Source: Polynucleobacter sp. MWH-UH25E
Lineage (GTDB): Bacteria > Pseudomonadota > Gammaproteobacteria > Burkholderiales > Burkholderiaceae
Assembly: GCF_018687095.1 (NCBI RefSeq)
Contig: NZ_CP061286.1
Span: 310,001 to 374,000, forward strand
Reading direction: 5' to 3'
Length of the DNA: 64,000 nucleotides
Part shown: one piece after another, positions 1 through 9,033 of the stretch
Layout of the letters: each line of letters starts with the position of its first letter
Position numbering within the stretch: the stretch's first letter is position 1
Notes under the pieces: generated by a model
Seen by the model: only the letters and a program-made list of their open reading frames with translations
Told to the model about the DNA's origin: nothing
Database searches by the model: none
Program-made: the position numbers and the translations under genes

Positions 1-222
1 TATGATGGAGCTTTGCAGCAAGGCGCCATTGGAGGCAAGTTATTGGGTGCTGGCGGCGGTGGCTTTTTTCTTTTCTATGCGCCCCCTTTTCAAAGGCATC
101 AGTTAGTTAAATGGCTAGAATCTAAAGGTTTAAAAATCCATCCATTTCGCTTCGATCCGGAAGGTCTAAGGGCTTGGTCTGCGCGAGAGAGCAAACATCA
201 TCGGGAAGTAATTAATTTATGA
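1..222 (+). CDS. hddA: D-glycero-D-manno-heptose 7-phosphate kinase, C-terminal end (partial)
   Basis: The reading frame is open from base 1 and ends in TGA at 220-222, so only about 73 C-terminal residues of a larger protein are present. The glycine-rich stretch with GGKLLGAGGGGFF is the C-terminal ATP/substrate loop of GHMP kinases and is closest to HddA-type heptose-7-phosphate kinases. HddA phosphorylates C1 of heptose 7-phosphate in the GDP-D-glycero-D-manno-heptose route. The stop overlaps the next start (ATGA), and gmhA, the first enzyme of the same route, lies two genes downstream, which supports the heptose assignment. Another GHMP sugar kinase remains possible because the N-terminus is missing. 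Confidence 0.8.
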   Translation, partial: YDGALQQGAIGGKLLGAGGGGFFLFYAPPFQRHQLVKWLESKGLKIHPFRFDPEGLRAWSARESKHHREVINL

Positions 223-2111
223 AGATCCAAATTGGAAACTTTGAGATAGGCGCTGGTCGCACTTTCATCATTGCTGAAATTGGAAACAATCACAACGGAA
301 GCTTTGATCGTGCGATCGAGATGATTGATCGCGCCGCTGAAATGGGGGTTGATTGTGTTAAGTTTCAGATGCGCCATTTGGAGGGGGTGTATCGTAAGCG
401 CTCTCTAAGGAGGGATGGCGAGGATTTAGGCACAGAATATATTTTAGATCTCTTGCATCGCTTTGAGTTGGGTGTAGATGAACACAAAAGACTTTCTGAG
501 TATTGCTCCCGTAAAGGTATTTTGTACCTTTGCACTCCTTGGGATGCCCTCAGTGTTGATGTTCTTGAGAAATTTGATGTTCCAGCTTATAAGGTCGCCT
601 CGGCAGATTTGACCAACTTACCTTTATTGGACAGATTAGTTGGCACCGGAAAGCCCTTAATTCTTTCCACTGGGATGAGTAAGCCAGACGAAGTGCAGCG
701 CACCGTCGATTTTCTAAATCGCAGGAATGCCGCATTTATTCTGCTCCATTGCAATAGCACTTATCCCGCACCTTTGCATGATATTAATCTGAGGTGGATG
801 CATCAGTTGCGAAAAATTCATCCATTGGTGGGCTACTCTGGTCATGAGCGCGGGATTAATGTCTCGCTTGCAGCTACCGCACTCGATGCTTGTATTATTG
901 AGCGTCATTTCACGTTAGATCGAGATATGGAAGGCCCTGATCATGCTGCTAGCCTAACTTACTCTGAATTTAAAAAGATGATTGAGGGGGTTCGTGAGAT
1001 AGAGGTAGCCTTGGGTTTTGGTGGAGAGCGCCAACTGTCGCAGGGGGAAATGATCAATCGTGAAAATTTAGCAAAAAGTTTAGTTGCTACAAAAAAACTT
1101 AGCAAGGGAACCATTCTTTCTGCCGAACATATCAAGGTCAGAAGTCCGGGGCAAGGATTATCCCCACAAAACTATGAAGCCTTATTAGGCCGAGTGCTAA
1201 GTCATGACATGATGGAGGAGGATTTTTTCTATCCGTCTGATCTTGCAGATCTCAGAATTGAGCCTCGTCCCTATACATTTTCGCGTCCATGGGGGGTGCC
1301 AGTTCGCTATCATGACTTTGGTGAATACTATTCCCGCATTCAGCCTGACATTTTTGAATTTCATCTCTCATACTCTGACATGGAGTTAAATCCAGGTGAG
1401 TTTCTAAAAGGAACATATGATTGCGGATTTGTTGTTCATGCACCTGAATTGTTTGCAAATAGCAAGTTAATGGATTTAGCCTCTCCAGATGAGGGTTATA
1501 GAAAGTTTTCAGTTCTAGAAACGCAGCGCGTTATTAATATTACTCGTTCCTTAAAGCAATTTTTTCCTAAGACTATTCGTCCAATGATTGTTGCTAATGT
1601 TGGCGGCTTTACTATGGACGAGCCGTTGCCTTTGGAGGTTTTGAATTCTTATTATGAGCGTTTTGCAATAAGTTTAGGTGAGCTTGATATAGAGGGGGTG
1701 GAATTAATTCCACAAACAATGGCACCCTTTCCCTGGCATTTTGGAGGTCAACGCTATCAAAATATCTTTGTCAAGATTGACGAGATTGTTGAGTGGTGTA
1801 ACAAGTTAAATTTGCGTATGTGTTTTGATATTTCTCATACGAAGTTAACTTGCAATCACTTTAGTTTAGATTTTTATGACTTTGCCAAAAAAATTGCGCC
1901 ATTTACTGCCCATTTGCATCTTGGGGATGCCAAAGGATTAAATGGTGAGGGCCTTCAGATTGGTGATGGCAACATTGATTTTGAGCGGCTTGGAAAAATT
2001 CTGAAGACTGGATGTCCAGTCGCATCATTTATCCCTGAGATTTGGCAAGGCCATAAAAATGGGGGTGAAGGTTTTTGGATTGCCTTGGAGCGATTAGAAA
2101 AATTATTATGA
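219..2111 (+). CDS. NeuB-type ulosonic acid synthase fused to SAF and sugar-isomerase domains
   Basis: A 630-aa three-domain protein. Residues 1-270 are a NeuB synthase domain with AEIGNNHNG (19-27), KFQ (48-50), HCNSTYP (177-183), a YSGHE motif (206-210) and RHFTLDR..GPDHAASL (229-246). NeuB enzymes condense phosphoenolpyruvate with an aldose to give a 3-deoxy-ulosonic acid. Residues about 285-345 are a SAF/antifreeze-like domain, as usual for NeuB. Residues about 355-630 resemble a xylose-isomerase-like TIM barrel (VHAPE, CFDISHTK, HLHLGDAKG), which ordinary NeuB proteins of about 350 aa lack. It overlaps hddA and gmhA by 4 bases each, implying translational coupling. The actual aldose, hexose- or heptose-derived, cannot be read from the sequence. 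Confidence 0.85.
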   Translation: MKIQIGNFEIGAGRTFIIAEIGNNHNGSFDRAIEMIDRAAEMGVDCVKFQMRHLEGVYRKRSLRRDGEDLGTEYILDLLHRFELGVDEHKRLSEYCSRKGILYLCTPWDALSVDVLEKFDVPAYKVASADLTNLPLLDRLVGTGKPLILSTGMSKPDEVQRTVDFLNRRNAAFILLHCNSTYPAPLHDINLRWMHQLRKIHPLVGYSGHERGINVSLAATALDACIIERHFTLDRDMEGPDHAASLTYSEFKKMIEGVREIEVALGFGGERQLSQGEMINRENLAKSLVATKKLSKGTILSAEHIKVRSPGQGLSPQNYEALLGRVLSHDMMEEDFFYPSDLADLRIEPRPYTFSRPWGVPVRYHDFGEYYSRIQPDIFEFHLSYSDMELNPGEFLKGTYDCGFVVHAPELFANSKLMDLASPDEGYRKFSVLETQRVINITRSLKQFFPKTIRPMIVANVGGFTMDEPLPLEVLNSYYERFAISLGELDIEGVELIPQTMAPFPWHFGGQRYQNIFVKIDEIVEWCNKLNLRMCFDISHTKLTCNHFSLDFYDFAKKIAPFTAHLHLGDAKGLNGEGLQIGDGNIDFERLGKILKTGCPVASFIPEIWQGHKNGGEGFWIALERLEKLL

Positions 2112-2698
2112 TTGATCGTATGCAGATCCAGATTATTAAGGAAATTGAGCAATCTGTAGCTATTAAAAAAGATGTTTTGGCGGACCAAAAGATAGTCAAG
2201 AAAATTCAATTATTGGCAGAGACCTGTCTTGCATCGTTACGCGCAGGGGGTAAGGTGATTTTTGCAGGTAATGGAGGTAGCTTTGCTGATGCCCAGCATT
2301 TATCTGCAGAATTTATATCTAGATTTATGTTTGATCGCGCTCCACTTGCTTCTATTACATTGGGTACAAATAATTCAGCGTTTAGTGCAATAGGAAATGA
2401 TTATGGCTATGAGCAAGTATTTGCACGCGAGTTGGTTGGAATTGCAAAAAAAGGTGATGTTTTTATACCAATTTCTACTAGCGGCAATAGCTTAAATATT
2501 TTAGCGGCCGTAAGAGCAGCAATTGAGCGCGACATATCAACGGTAGCATTGACTGGAAAAGCCGGCGGAAATTTAAAAGAGTTGTGCGAGTGTATTTGTA
2601 TTCCATCTGATAATACTGCTCGTGTTCAAGAATGTCATATTCTGATTGGACATATATTGTGTGGATTAATAGAGTCAGAGTATTTTAAAAATAAGTAA
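2108..2698 (+). CDS. gmhA: Sedoheptulose 7-phosphate isomerase (GmhA)
   Basis: SIS-domain protein of 196 aa, the usual GmhA length. It converts sedoheptulose 7-phosphate to D-glycero-D-manno-heptose 7-phosphate, the substrate of the HddA kinase upstream. GNGGS (54-58) is the phosphate loop. H64, E68, Q174 and H182 keep the spacing of the zinc and catalytic residues H61, E65, Q172 and H180 of the E. coli enzyme. STSGNS (123-128) is a second SIS motif. I chose the ATG at 2108, which overlaps the preceding stop as ATGA, over an in-frame TTG at 2075 that would give an unconserved 11-residue extension. A second gmhA elsewhere for core LPS is possible. Confidence 0.9.
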   Translation: MIDRMQIQIIKEIEQSVAIKKDVLADQKIVKKIQLLAETCLASLRAGGKVIFAGNGGSFADAQHLSAEFISRFMFDRAPLASITLGTNNSAFSAIGNDYGYEQVFARELVGIAKKGDVFIPISTSGNSLNILAAVRAAIERDISTVALTGKAGGNLKELCECICIPSDNTARVQECHILIGHILCGLIESEYFKNK

Positions 2699-2705
2699 TC
2701 TTAAT

Positions 2706-3461
2706 GTGGAATATTTGAAGATGCCGACCAATGTATCTGGTTTTATAACTGTAAGAACTTCCTCTTCGCGACTACCAAATAAATGCCTATTACCTTTCGG
2801 GGATGGAAATGTCCTCGAGCATGTCATTAGAAGGGCAAAGCATTATGAAATTGAGCCGATAGTTTGCACTAGTACAGATAAAAGTGATGACATTATTGTG
2901 GAGATTGCAAAAAATGAGGGTGTAAAATTTTTTCGTGGAGAATTGAGAAATAAATTAAAGCGCTGGGCCGACTGCGCTACATTTTTTGATCTCACATCAT
3001 TCCATACTATTGATGCAGATGATCCTTTCTTTGATGGAGTGGAAATTAAAAGCAGTATGGCATTGTTGCGCAATGGATCATATGAAATGGTTTCTCCATC
3101 AAAGGTTTCCTCCTCGGGTGGTGGCAGCGTTGGGTTCTCATTAGCTACAGAACTTATAAGTCGAGCAGTTAGCGATCTTGCGCAGGATGAAGACACTGAA
3201 ATGATGTGGTTTTATTTGGAGAAAATAAGCAACATTAGATCCATAACACTTTTGGATAATCCCTTAACTCCTAAAAATTTAAGACTAACCCTTGACTATC
3301 AAGAGGATTATTGGTTGCTTGAATCGGTGCGAAGAATCGTTGGAAATTATGCAACACGAGATTGCATAGATAGGTTATTTATTGATAATCCAGACTTATA
3401 CAAAGTTAATTGGTTTCGCAATGAAGATTGGAAGTTAGGGCAAGTGGCAAAAAAATTTTAA
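2706..3461 (+). CDS. SpsF-like nucleotidyltransferase (acylneuraminate cytidylyltransferase family)
   Basis: A protein of about 250 aa. The N-terminal VRTSSSRLPNKCLLPFG segment matches the QARxxSxRLPxK nucleotide-binding loop of SpsF/NeuA-type cytidylyltransferases, with basic residues R17, R21 and K25. The DADDPFFD segment near residue 98 fits the metal-binding acidic site. It probably activates the sugar acid made by the NeuB-type synthase upstream as a CMP derivative. The start may be GTG 2706 or ATG 2721; the latter has GAAG just upstream and gives a more typical short N-terminus. The substrate is not identifiable, and guanylyl or other nucleotide transfer cannot be excluded. Confidence 0.75.
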   Translation: MEYLKMPTNVSGFITVRTSSSRLPNKCLLPFGDGNVLEHVIRRAKHYEIEPIVCTSTDKSDDIIVEIAKNEGVKFFRGELRNKLKRWADCATFFDLTSFHTIDADDPFFDGVEIKSSMALLRNGSYEMVSPSKVSSSGGGSVGFSLATELISRAVSDLAQDEDTEMMWFYLEKISNIRSITLLDNPLTPKNLRLTLDYQEDYWLLESVRRIVGNYATRDCIDRLFIDNPDLYKVNWFRNEDWKLGQVAKKF

Positions 3462-3491
3462 TACTTAAGTTATACATAGAATGAATAAAAT

Positions 3492-4691
3492 ATGAATAAT
3501 ACAAAACACCCCTTTGGAAAATTTAATGGTAACGAGGCTGAATATGTTTTGCGTGCTCTTGACACTGAAAACATAGAAAATAAATCATTTCCTTGGGTAC
3601 AGCGTTTTGAGGAAGCGTTCTCAGAAAAGGTTGGATCGAAATATGCTATTGCCGTGAATTCCGGCACTTCTGGCTTGCACGCTGCATTATTTGCAGCCGG
3701 CGTTAGTATTGGTGATGAGGTTATTCAGCCTGCCACTACTGTGGTGATGGATGCTTACGTAACTTTACACTTGGGTGCAGTGCCTGTATTTGTTGATATT
3801 GATCCAAAAACTTGGAACATTGATTCAAAAAAAATTGAAGAAAAAATTACAAAAAAAACTAAAGCGATAATAGTGGTCTCTCTTTATGGCCTTCCCGTCG
3901 ACATTGATCCAATTATGGAGATTGCAAAAAAATATAATTTGGTAGTCATTGATGACTCTGCGGAAACCTTAATGAGTCGTTACAAAGGTGGCGTGGCTGG
4001 AACACATGCACATTTTGGAGTATACAGTTTTGAGAAGTCTAAACATATAACTTCTGGCAGCGAAGGTGGCATGATTATCACCTCTGATGAAAAGTTGGCA
4101 GTTTTGGCTAGAAAATTTGCGGGTATAGGGTACAAAGGACTGACTGCCAAGGCTGGAAGAACAAGTCTAGCATCATCAGTTTATCAAGATCCTGGGTATG
4201 AGCGGTTTGATCTCATTGGTCTGAATTACCGTATGAATGCAATAACTGCCGCAGTTGGATTGGGACAGTTTGAGCGAGTAGATCACCTGGTAGAGCGCCG
4301 TAAAGCAATAGGTGCAATGTTTTTAGATGCGGTATCGGGGTGCGAGTGGATAGAGACTCAAGAAGTCCCAGACCATTCGGATCATGGATACTTTACCTTC
4401 GGCATTCTTTATCTTGGCCACGATAAAAGAGGGATTACTTGGAAGAATTTTTATGATAGCTACAGGAAAGCTGGGGGACATGGATTTTATGCATGTTGGA
4501 AAAATCCGTATCTTGAGCCATCACTAAGAGGGCTTGAAATGGGTGGGCAAAAGTTTGACGCTGGACTTTGCCCAGTTGCCGAAGATTATCAATCAAAGAT
4601 AATGGCATTTAAAACCAATTACCGAAATCTGGGTGAGGCAAGACAGCAGGCCAATATTCTGTCTTCATTAATTGATAAAATTGGCAGATAG
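3492..4691 (+). CDS. DegT/DnrJ/EryC1-family PLP sugar aminotransferase
   Basis: A 399-aa fold-type I aminotransferase. VNSGTSGLHAAL (55-66) is the cofactor phosphate-binding loop, DDSAE (154-158) holds the pyridine-contacting Asp, and K184 in YSFEKSKH is the Schiff-base lysine ahead of the SGSEGG turn. These enzymes add an amino group to a keto-sugar, usually nucleotide-linked. The oxidoreductases that follow (Gfo/Idh, SDR) could create the keto group. Its position inside the NeuB-SpsF block suggests an amino sugar, but donor, acceptor and carbon position are unknown. Confidence 0.88.
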   Translation: MNNTKHPFGKFNGNEAEYVLRALDTENIENKSFPWVQRFEEAFSEKVGSKYAIAVNSGTSGLHAALFAAGVSIGDEVIQPATTVVMDAYVTLHLGAVPVFVDIDPKTWNIDSKKIEEKITKKTKAIIVVSLYGLPVDIDPIMEIAKKYNLVVIDDSAETLMSRYKGGVAGTHAHFGVYSFEKSKHITSGSEGGMIITSDEKLAVLARKFAGIGYKGLTAKAGRTSLASSVYQDPGYERFDLIGLNYRMNAITAAVGLGQFERVDHLVERRKAIGAMFLDAVSGCEWIETQEVPDHSDHGYFTFGILYLGHDKRGITWKNFYDSYRKAGGHGFYACWKNPYLEPSLRGLEMGGQKFDAGLCPVAEDYQSKIMAFKTNYRNLGEARQQANILSSLIDKIGR

Positions 4692-4699
4692 AGTTTTTG

Positions 4700-5533
4700 A
4701 TGATGCCTAAACTATTGAAGCTTCGTTATGGGATTGTTCAGGGAAGATTAATACAAGCGCCACCAGGAGAACTTCAGTGGTTTCCGCAGCAATACTGGGA
4801 ATCAGAATTCTTTCTCGCAAGCTCTCTGGGAATTGATTACATTGAGTTGATTGCCGAACGACAATTCAACCCTGGGAATCCACTATGGACCGATGACGGA
4901 ATTTTTAAAATTAAAGAATTAGCTCAGAGAAATAGGCTCTCATTGCATGCGTTTTGCAATGACTACGTAGTTGAACATGACCTCATTGAGGATCCGGAAG
5001 TCTTAGCACAATGCCTTCTTTTAATTGAAAGGGGAGCTTTGCTTGGATGTGAAAAGTACATTCTGCCACTTTTTGAGGCATCTGAGATATCGGCAAATAA
5101 TTCAACAAAATATATTTATGCGTTGCAAGTCATAGCCGAGAAATGTGCTGAGAATGGAATGATTTTATGTTTAGAGACCATCTTAAATGGTTCGGAATTG
5201 GTAAATTTATTATCTAAAATTAACAATTCATCGGTTGGTGTTGTGTTTGATACCGGAAATCGTGTGGCTTTTGGACACAATCTAGCCAGCGATATAAGGC
5301 TTCTAGGTGATCAAATTAAACATGTTCACATCAAAGATAAAAACAATAAAAATCAAAATGTTCTTCTTGGAACTGGGCTTGTAAATTTTCTTGAGGTTTT
5401 CGAGGCGCTTGGGGATATTCAGTATAAGGGCCCCTACACCCTTGAAACTCAGAGGGGAAAAAATCCCATAACAACTGCATTATTTAATATGGAGCTCGTA
5501 AAATTTTTCTACTCTGAGGGCTATTCAAAGTGA
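4700..5533 (+). CDS. Sugar phosphate isomerase/epimerase, xylose-isomerase-like TIM barrel
   Basis: About 277 aa of the AP-endonuclease-2/xylose-isomerase-like fold. Supporting motifs are LETILNG near residue 155, VVFDTGNR (about 179-186) and HVHIKDKN (about 206-213), whose acidic and His residues normally hold a divalent metal. The family interconverts or epimerises sugars. The same fold forms the C-terminal third of the NeuB fusion upstream, so this block encodes two such domains. An ATG doublet at 4700/4703 and a TTG at 4697 make the exact start uncertain. The last codons overlap the next gene. Confidence 0.75.
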   Translation: MMPKLLKLRYGIVQGRLIQAPPGELQWFPQQYWESEFFLASSLGIDYIELIAERQFNPGNPLWTDDGIFKIKELAQRNRLSLHAFCNDYVVEHDLIEDPEVLAQCLLLIERGALLGCEKYILPLFEASEISANNSTKYIYALQVIAEKCAENGMILCLETILNGSELVNLLSKINNSSVGVVFDTGNRVAFGHNLASDIRLLGDQIKHVHIKDKNNKNQNVLLGTGLVNFLEVFEALGDIQYKGPYTLETQRGKNPITTALFNMELVKFFYSEGYSK

Positions 5534-6570
5534 ACTTCTCAAATGTTTTATTTGTTGGTTTGGGCGGTGCGGGACAAAGGCATTTGAGAATCTTGAATAA
5601 ATTGATGCCTAAAAAAACTAAATTTAGTGCTTTTAGAAGGGTCGCTAGCACCCCGCTATTGAGGCCTGATTTTACAGTGGATGCCGACAATACAATTGAA
5701 TCTGTATATAACCTCCATTTATTCGATGAATTGACGGCAGCCTTTAAAAGCAAACCGGACTTGACTGTCATTTCAACGCCTACATCATATCATCGCGAGG
5801 TTATGATGATGGCAATAGAATCAGCCAGTGGAATTTTGGTTGAAAAGCCTTGGGCAGAAAATCTTCGAGGCTTTTCAGACTTTGAAAGTCAAGTGCTGTC
5901 AAAAAAACTGCCATTCCACATTTCATTTCAACGACGATTTCATCCCCAAATTAAAAAAGTTAAACAGGCGCTTATTTCAGGTGTGATAGGTATGCCAGTG
6001 GCAGCAACTTTTTCCGTATATTCCAATGTCCCCTCTTGGCATGACTATGAAGATTGGCGGGGTCTCTATGCTGTTCGATCTGATCTTGGCGGAGGAGTTT
6101 TATTAACTGAAATTCACGAAATTGATCTTGCAAACTGGTTTTTTGGGTTACCAGGTGCGGTGTTTTGTACTGGTGGAAATCGTGGCCCGCACAAGTTGGA
6201 GGTGGAGGACGCGGTGCAATTACTTTTGCTCTATACCAATTATTCAGTACAAATTACTCTATATTTTATGCACAGGAAGCCCTCTAGAAGTTTTCATATA
6301 GTTGGTACTGAGGGTGAAATTTATTGGAGCGAGGGCAATAATAGACTTGATATATCTTCCTTTAGCGCCCAATCTGAAATTAATTCTATTCAATTAGTTT
6401 CTAATGAGGAGATGTTTGAGGAGCAGGCGAAATATTTTCTAAATTCTTGGACAATTGGCGACACAAAAGAGTCCCTTAGTAACGCTTTTGGTTCGCTTGC
6501 AATTGTTGATGCAGCCAAACGATCAATGAAAAGTGGCAAACCTGAACCTTGTGAATACATGAATAGCTAA
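5530..6570 (+). CDS. Gfo/Idh/MocA-family NAD(P)-dependent sugar dehydrogenase
   Basis: A 346-aa two-domain oxidoreductase. The Rossmann motif GLGGAGQRH lies at 10-18, the EKP motif (E105-K106-P107) carries the family's key lysine, and a TEIHEIDL segment near residue 194 supplies the family histidine region. It starts with GTG overlapping the upstream stop by 4 bases (GTGA), so it is probably translationally coupled. It likely oxidises or reduces a sugar or nucleotide-sugar intermediate of the pathway in this block. The substrate is unknown. Confidence 0.85.
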   Translation: MNFSNVLFVGLGGAGQRHLRILNKLMPKKTKFSAFRRVASTPLLRPDFTVDADNTIESVYNLHLFDELTAAFKSKPDLTVISTPTSYHREVMMMAIESASGILVEKPWAENLRGFSDFESQVLSKKLPFHISFQRRFHPQIKKVKQALISGVIGMPVAATFSVYSNVPSWHDYEDWRGLYAVRSDLGGGVLLTEIHEIDLANWFFGLPGAVFCTGGNRGPHKLEVEDAVQLLLLYTNYSVQITLYFMHRKPSRSFHIVGTEGEIYWSEGNNRLDISSFSAQSEINSIQLVSNEEMFEEQAKYFLNSWTIGDTKESLSNAFGSLAIVDAAKRSMKSGKPEPCEYMNS

Positions 6571-6606
6571 CTTTGAATTTATGTTCTATGTGAGCAAAAA
6601 TAAAAT

Positions 6607-7449
6607 ATGAATGACCCTTACTATAAAAAATTTAACTTAAATGGTAAAACCGCGCTTATAACTGGTTCGGCTGGTTTGTTGGGGGCGGAACACGCAGCTG
6701 CTTTGCTTGAGGTTGGTGCACGGGTAATACTCACGGATGTAAACAGGGAAAATCTTGAAGAAACAACCCAACTGCTTTTTAAAAAGTTTTCACGAAAGCA
6801 AATTATTACAAAGGTTATGGATGTGACTAGCCCTGAAGCGATAATTTCAGTGGCAAAAAATTTGTGGGGCGATGGTTTGCGTATTGATATATTAATCAAT
6901 AATGCTGCAATTGATCCCAAGGTAAAAGAGAGTATTGCCCTTTTAGAAACCTCGCGACTAGAAAATTTTTCTCTTGAGCAGTGGAATTTGGAGATAGCAG
7001 TTGGGTTAAATGGCGCTTTTTTATGTAGCAAGATTTTTGGTAGCGCCATGGCTGAAGATGGGCGGGGTGGTGTGATATTAAATATTGCCTCAGACCTGTC
7101 GGTGTTCTCTCCGGATCAGCGCCTTTATCGCAAGGATGATCTTCCTGAGAATATGCAACCTGTAAAGCCAGTTACATATTCTGTTATAAAGACCGGCTTA
7201 ATTGGTTTGACCCGTTATTTGGCTACATACTGGGCCGAACAAAATGTACGCTGCAATGCGCTTTCTCCTGGCGGGGTATTTAATGGGCAATCCGAAGTCT
7301 TCGTACGGCGACTATCATCCTTGATCCCCTTAGGCCGTATGGCTCAGAAGGATGAATATTGTTCTGCAATTCAATTTTTATGTTCTGATGCTTCAAAATA
7401 CATGAACGGACAGAATATCGTTATGGATGGTGGAAGAAGTGTTTGGTAA
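6607..7449 (+). CDS. Classical SDR-family oxidoreductase
   Basis: A 280-aa short-chain dehydrogenase. TGSAGLLG (19-26) is the cofactor loop, NNAA (98-101) the structural motif, S162 with Y191-x3-K195 (YSVIK) the catalytic set, and MDGG near the end is typical of classical SDRs. It lies at the end of the unusual-sugar block and immediately precedes the flippase, so a role in reducing or oxidising the sugar precursor is likely. The N-terminal part resembles gluconate/ketoreductase-type SDRs, but specificity cannot be assigned. Confidence 0.87.
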   Translation: MNDPYYKKFNLNGKTALITGSAGLLGAEHAAALLEVGARVILTDVNRENLEETTQLLFKKFSRKQIITKVMDVTSPEAIISVAKNLWGDGLRIDILINNAAIDPKVKESIALLETSRLENFSLEQWNLEIAVGLNGAFLCSKIFGSAMAEDGRGGVILNIASDLSVFSPDQRLYRKDDLPENMQPVKPVTYSVIKTGLIGLTRYLATYWAEQNVRCNALSPGGVFNGQSEVFVRRLSSLIPLGRMAQKDEYCSAIQFLCSDASKYMNGQNIVMDGGRSVW

Positions 7450-7477
7450 ATTCTATGTTTAAAGATATGGATAATTT

Positions 7478-8938
7478 TTGAGCGCATCTCGAAAATCAAT
7501 TCAGACTTTAATTGGACAAATATTTATTTTTGTTCAGAGTATTGCTTTAACTCCAATTTTTATAAAGACCTCAGGACCAACGGTGTATGGCGCTTATATC
7601 TTATTGCTGTCATATATGGGTCTTATATTTGGAATATCCAGTCTGGGTGTTGGAGTCACAGCCAAACGGTTTTTACCAAGCACTAATGACTTGATTGAGC
7701 GATCAAAGCTTTTTTACCCGCAATTTAATTTTCAAATGCTAGCTGTTGCACTCCTAGGCTTGGGATCGGCACTATTTTTTCAAATAAATATTGAGGCAAT
7801 GCAATTACAGTTTGCTGGTTTCTGCGGTTGGCTCATTCCAGTTTATTTAGTTGCCTACACTCTATATGGTCAAACTAGTGATTATTTTCGCTATACGCAC
7901 CGAGTCGGTTTTTTTAATGCCGCTATAGTTGCTCAGCCCTATATTTTCGTGGTTATAGCGCTTGGTATTTATTGGCAGATTGGTGTGATAAGCCCAAATA
8001 CGCTCATAGTTTCGCTAACAATTGCTTGTTTATTTGTAGGTTTAGGGATGTTTTTCAAAATGAAGTCAGAAATAGGCTTTAGGGTTGATATCCCCAAAAC
8101 AAGAAACTTAAAAAATGAGATGGTTATAGGATTCCCGCTGGTGATGGTTTTTTTGGTTGACTTTACTTTATCTGTTGGGGATAGGTATGTCATAGCCGCT
8201 ATGATGTCTGTAAAGGATGTAGGGTATTACGTACCTGCATACATGCTTGGATCTTTCATAATGATAGTGCCAAAAGTTTTTGGTGTTGTTATACCGCCTC
8301 TTATATCTAAACATATGGACTCAGGCGATTTAATTCAGGCTAAGACCTTATCAGAAAGTGCTGCATCACTATTTCTATTAATAGCAATTCCATATACATT
8401 TGGTGCAATAGTTTTGGGAAGGACTTTATTGGAGATATATACAAGTTCAGATATTTCTGAGGCTACGTGGCAAGTTATTCCGATAGTAGCCCTAGCATCA
8501 ATTTTCTATGGACTTGTAGTCATTAAAAATAACATCCTACTAGTACGACTAAGAACGGGAACATTATTTAAGGTTAATTTGGTTTGTTCAATATTAAATA
8601 TTTTTCTTAATGTTATCTTGCTATGGATTCTTAACAATGTTGTTTACGCAGCGGTGGCAACCCTCATAACATATGTTCTAAGTTATTATTTACTATGTAG
8701 AAAAATTAATCTAGATCAAATTGATTTTGTTATAAGTAAAAATTTACTATTTAATATAATATTATCTTCTACCATTATGTTGATAACAATATATTGTTTT
8801 TTATTTTTTACAAAATTTGAAAATAAATTTACCAATTTATTTTTAATAATTCTTGGCGGGATTACATTCTTTATCGTATTTTTTGGCCAGAAGTCCAATC
8901 AAAATTATTTTAAAAAAATTATCCAGGAATTGAAATGA
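7478..8938 (+). CDS. wzx: Polysaccharide flippase (Wzx-like, MOP superfamily)
   Basis: A 486-aa protein made almost entirely of hydrophobic segments, about 12-14 membrane helices, with little extramembrane sequence. This is the layout of oligosaccharide-lipid flippases that carry undecaprenyl-linked repeat units across the inner membrane. Position between sugar-activating enzymes and glycosyltransferases, plus an EpsG/Wzy-like polymerase downstream, fits a Wzx/Wzy pathway. The start is TTG; no in-frame ATG exists near the N-terminus. Sequence similarity in this family is low, so the call rests on topology and context. Confidence 0.8.
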   Translation: MSASRKSIQTLIGQIFIFVQSIALTPIFIKTSGPTVYGAYILLLSYMGLIFGISSLGVGVTAKRFLPSTNDLIERSKLFYPQFNFQMLAVALLGLGSALFFQINIEAMQLQFAGFCGWLIPVYLVAYTLYGQTSDYFRYTHRVGFFNAAIVAQPYIFVVIALGIYWQIGVISPNTLIVSLTIACLFVGLGMFFKMKSEIGFRVDIPKTRNLKNEMVIGFPLVMVFLVDFTLSVGDRYVIAAMMSVKDVGYYVPAYMLGSFIMIVPKVFGVVIPPLISKHMDSGDLIQAKTLSESAASLFLLIAIPYTFGAIVLGRTLLEIYTSSDISEATWQVIPIVALASIFYGLVVIKNNILLVRLRTGTLFKVNLVCSILNIFLNVILLWILNNVVYAAVATLITYVLSYYLLCRKINLDQIDFVISKNLLFNIILSSTIMLITIYCFLFFTKFENKFTNLFLIILGGITFFIVFFGQKSNQNYFKKIIQELK

Positions 8939-9033
8939 TTAGTATAAATTTTATTCATTGGTTGAAGATAGGGGAATTATTTTCTCGCAGCTAACCATAA
9001 CTTCTACATTTTTTATCAACCGCAATGTAGGCA

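Noticed and set aside
2843..3196. 117-aa minus-strand open frame
   Set aside because: It lies wholly inside the SpsF-like gene on the other strand and has no family-like pattern; A+T-rich antisense frames of this length are expected.
6621..7049. 142-aa minus-strand open frame
   Set aside because: It is antisense to the SDR gene, whose motifs are intact; no ribosome site and a Ser/Ile-rich random composition.
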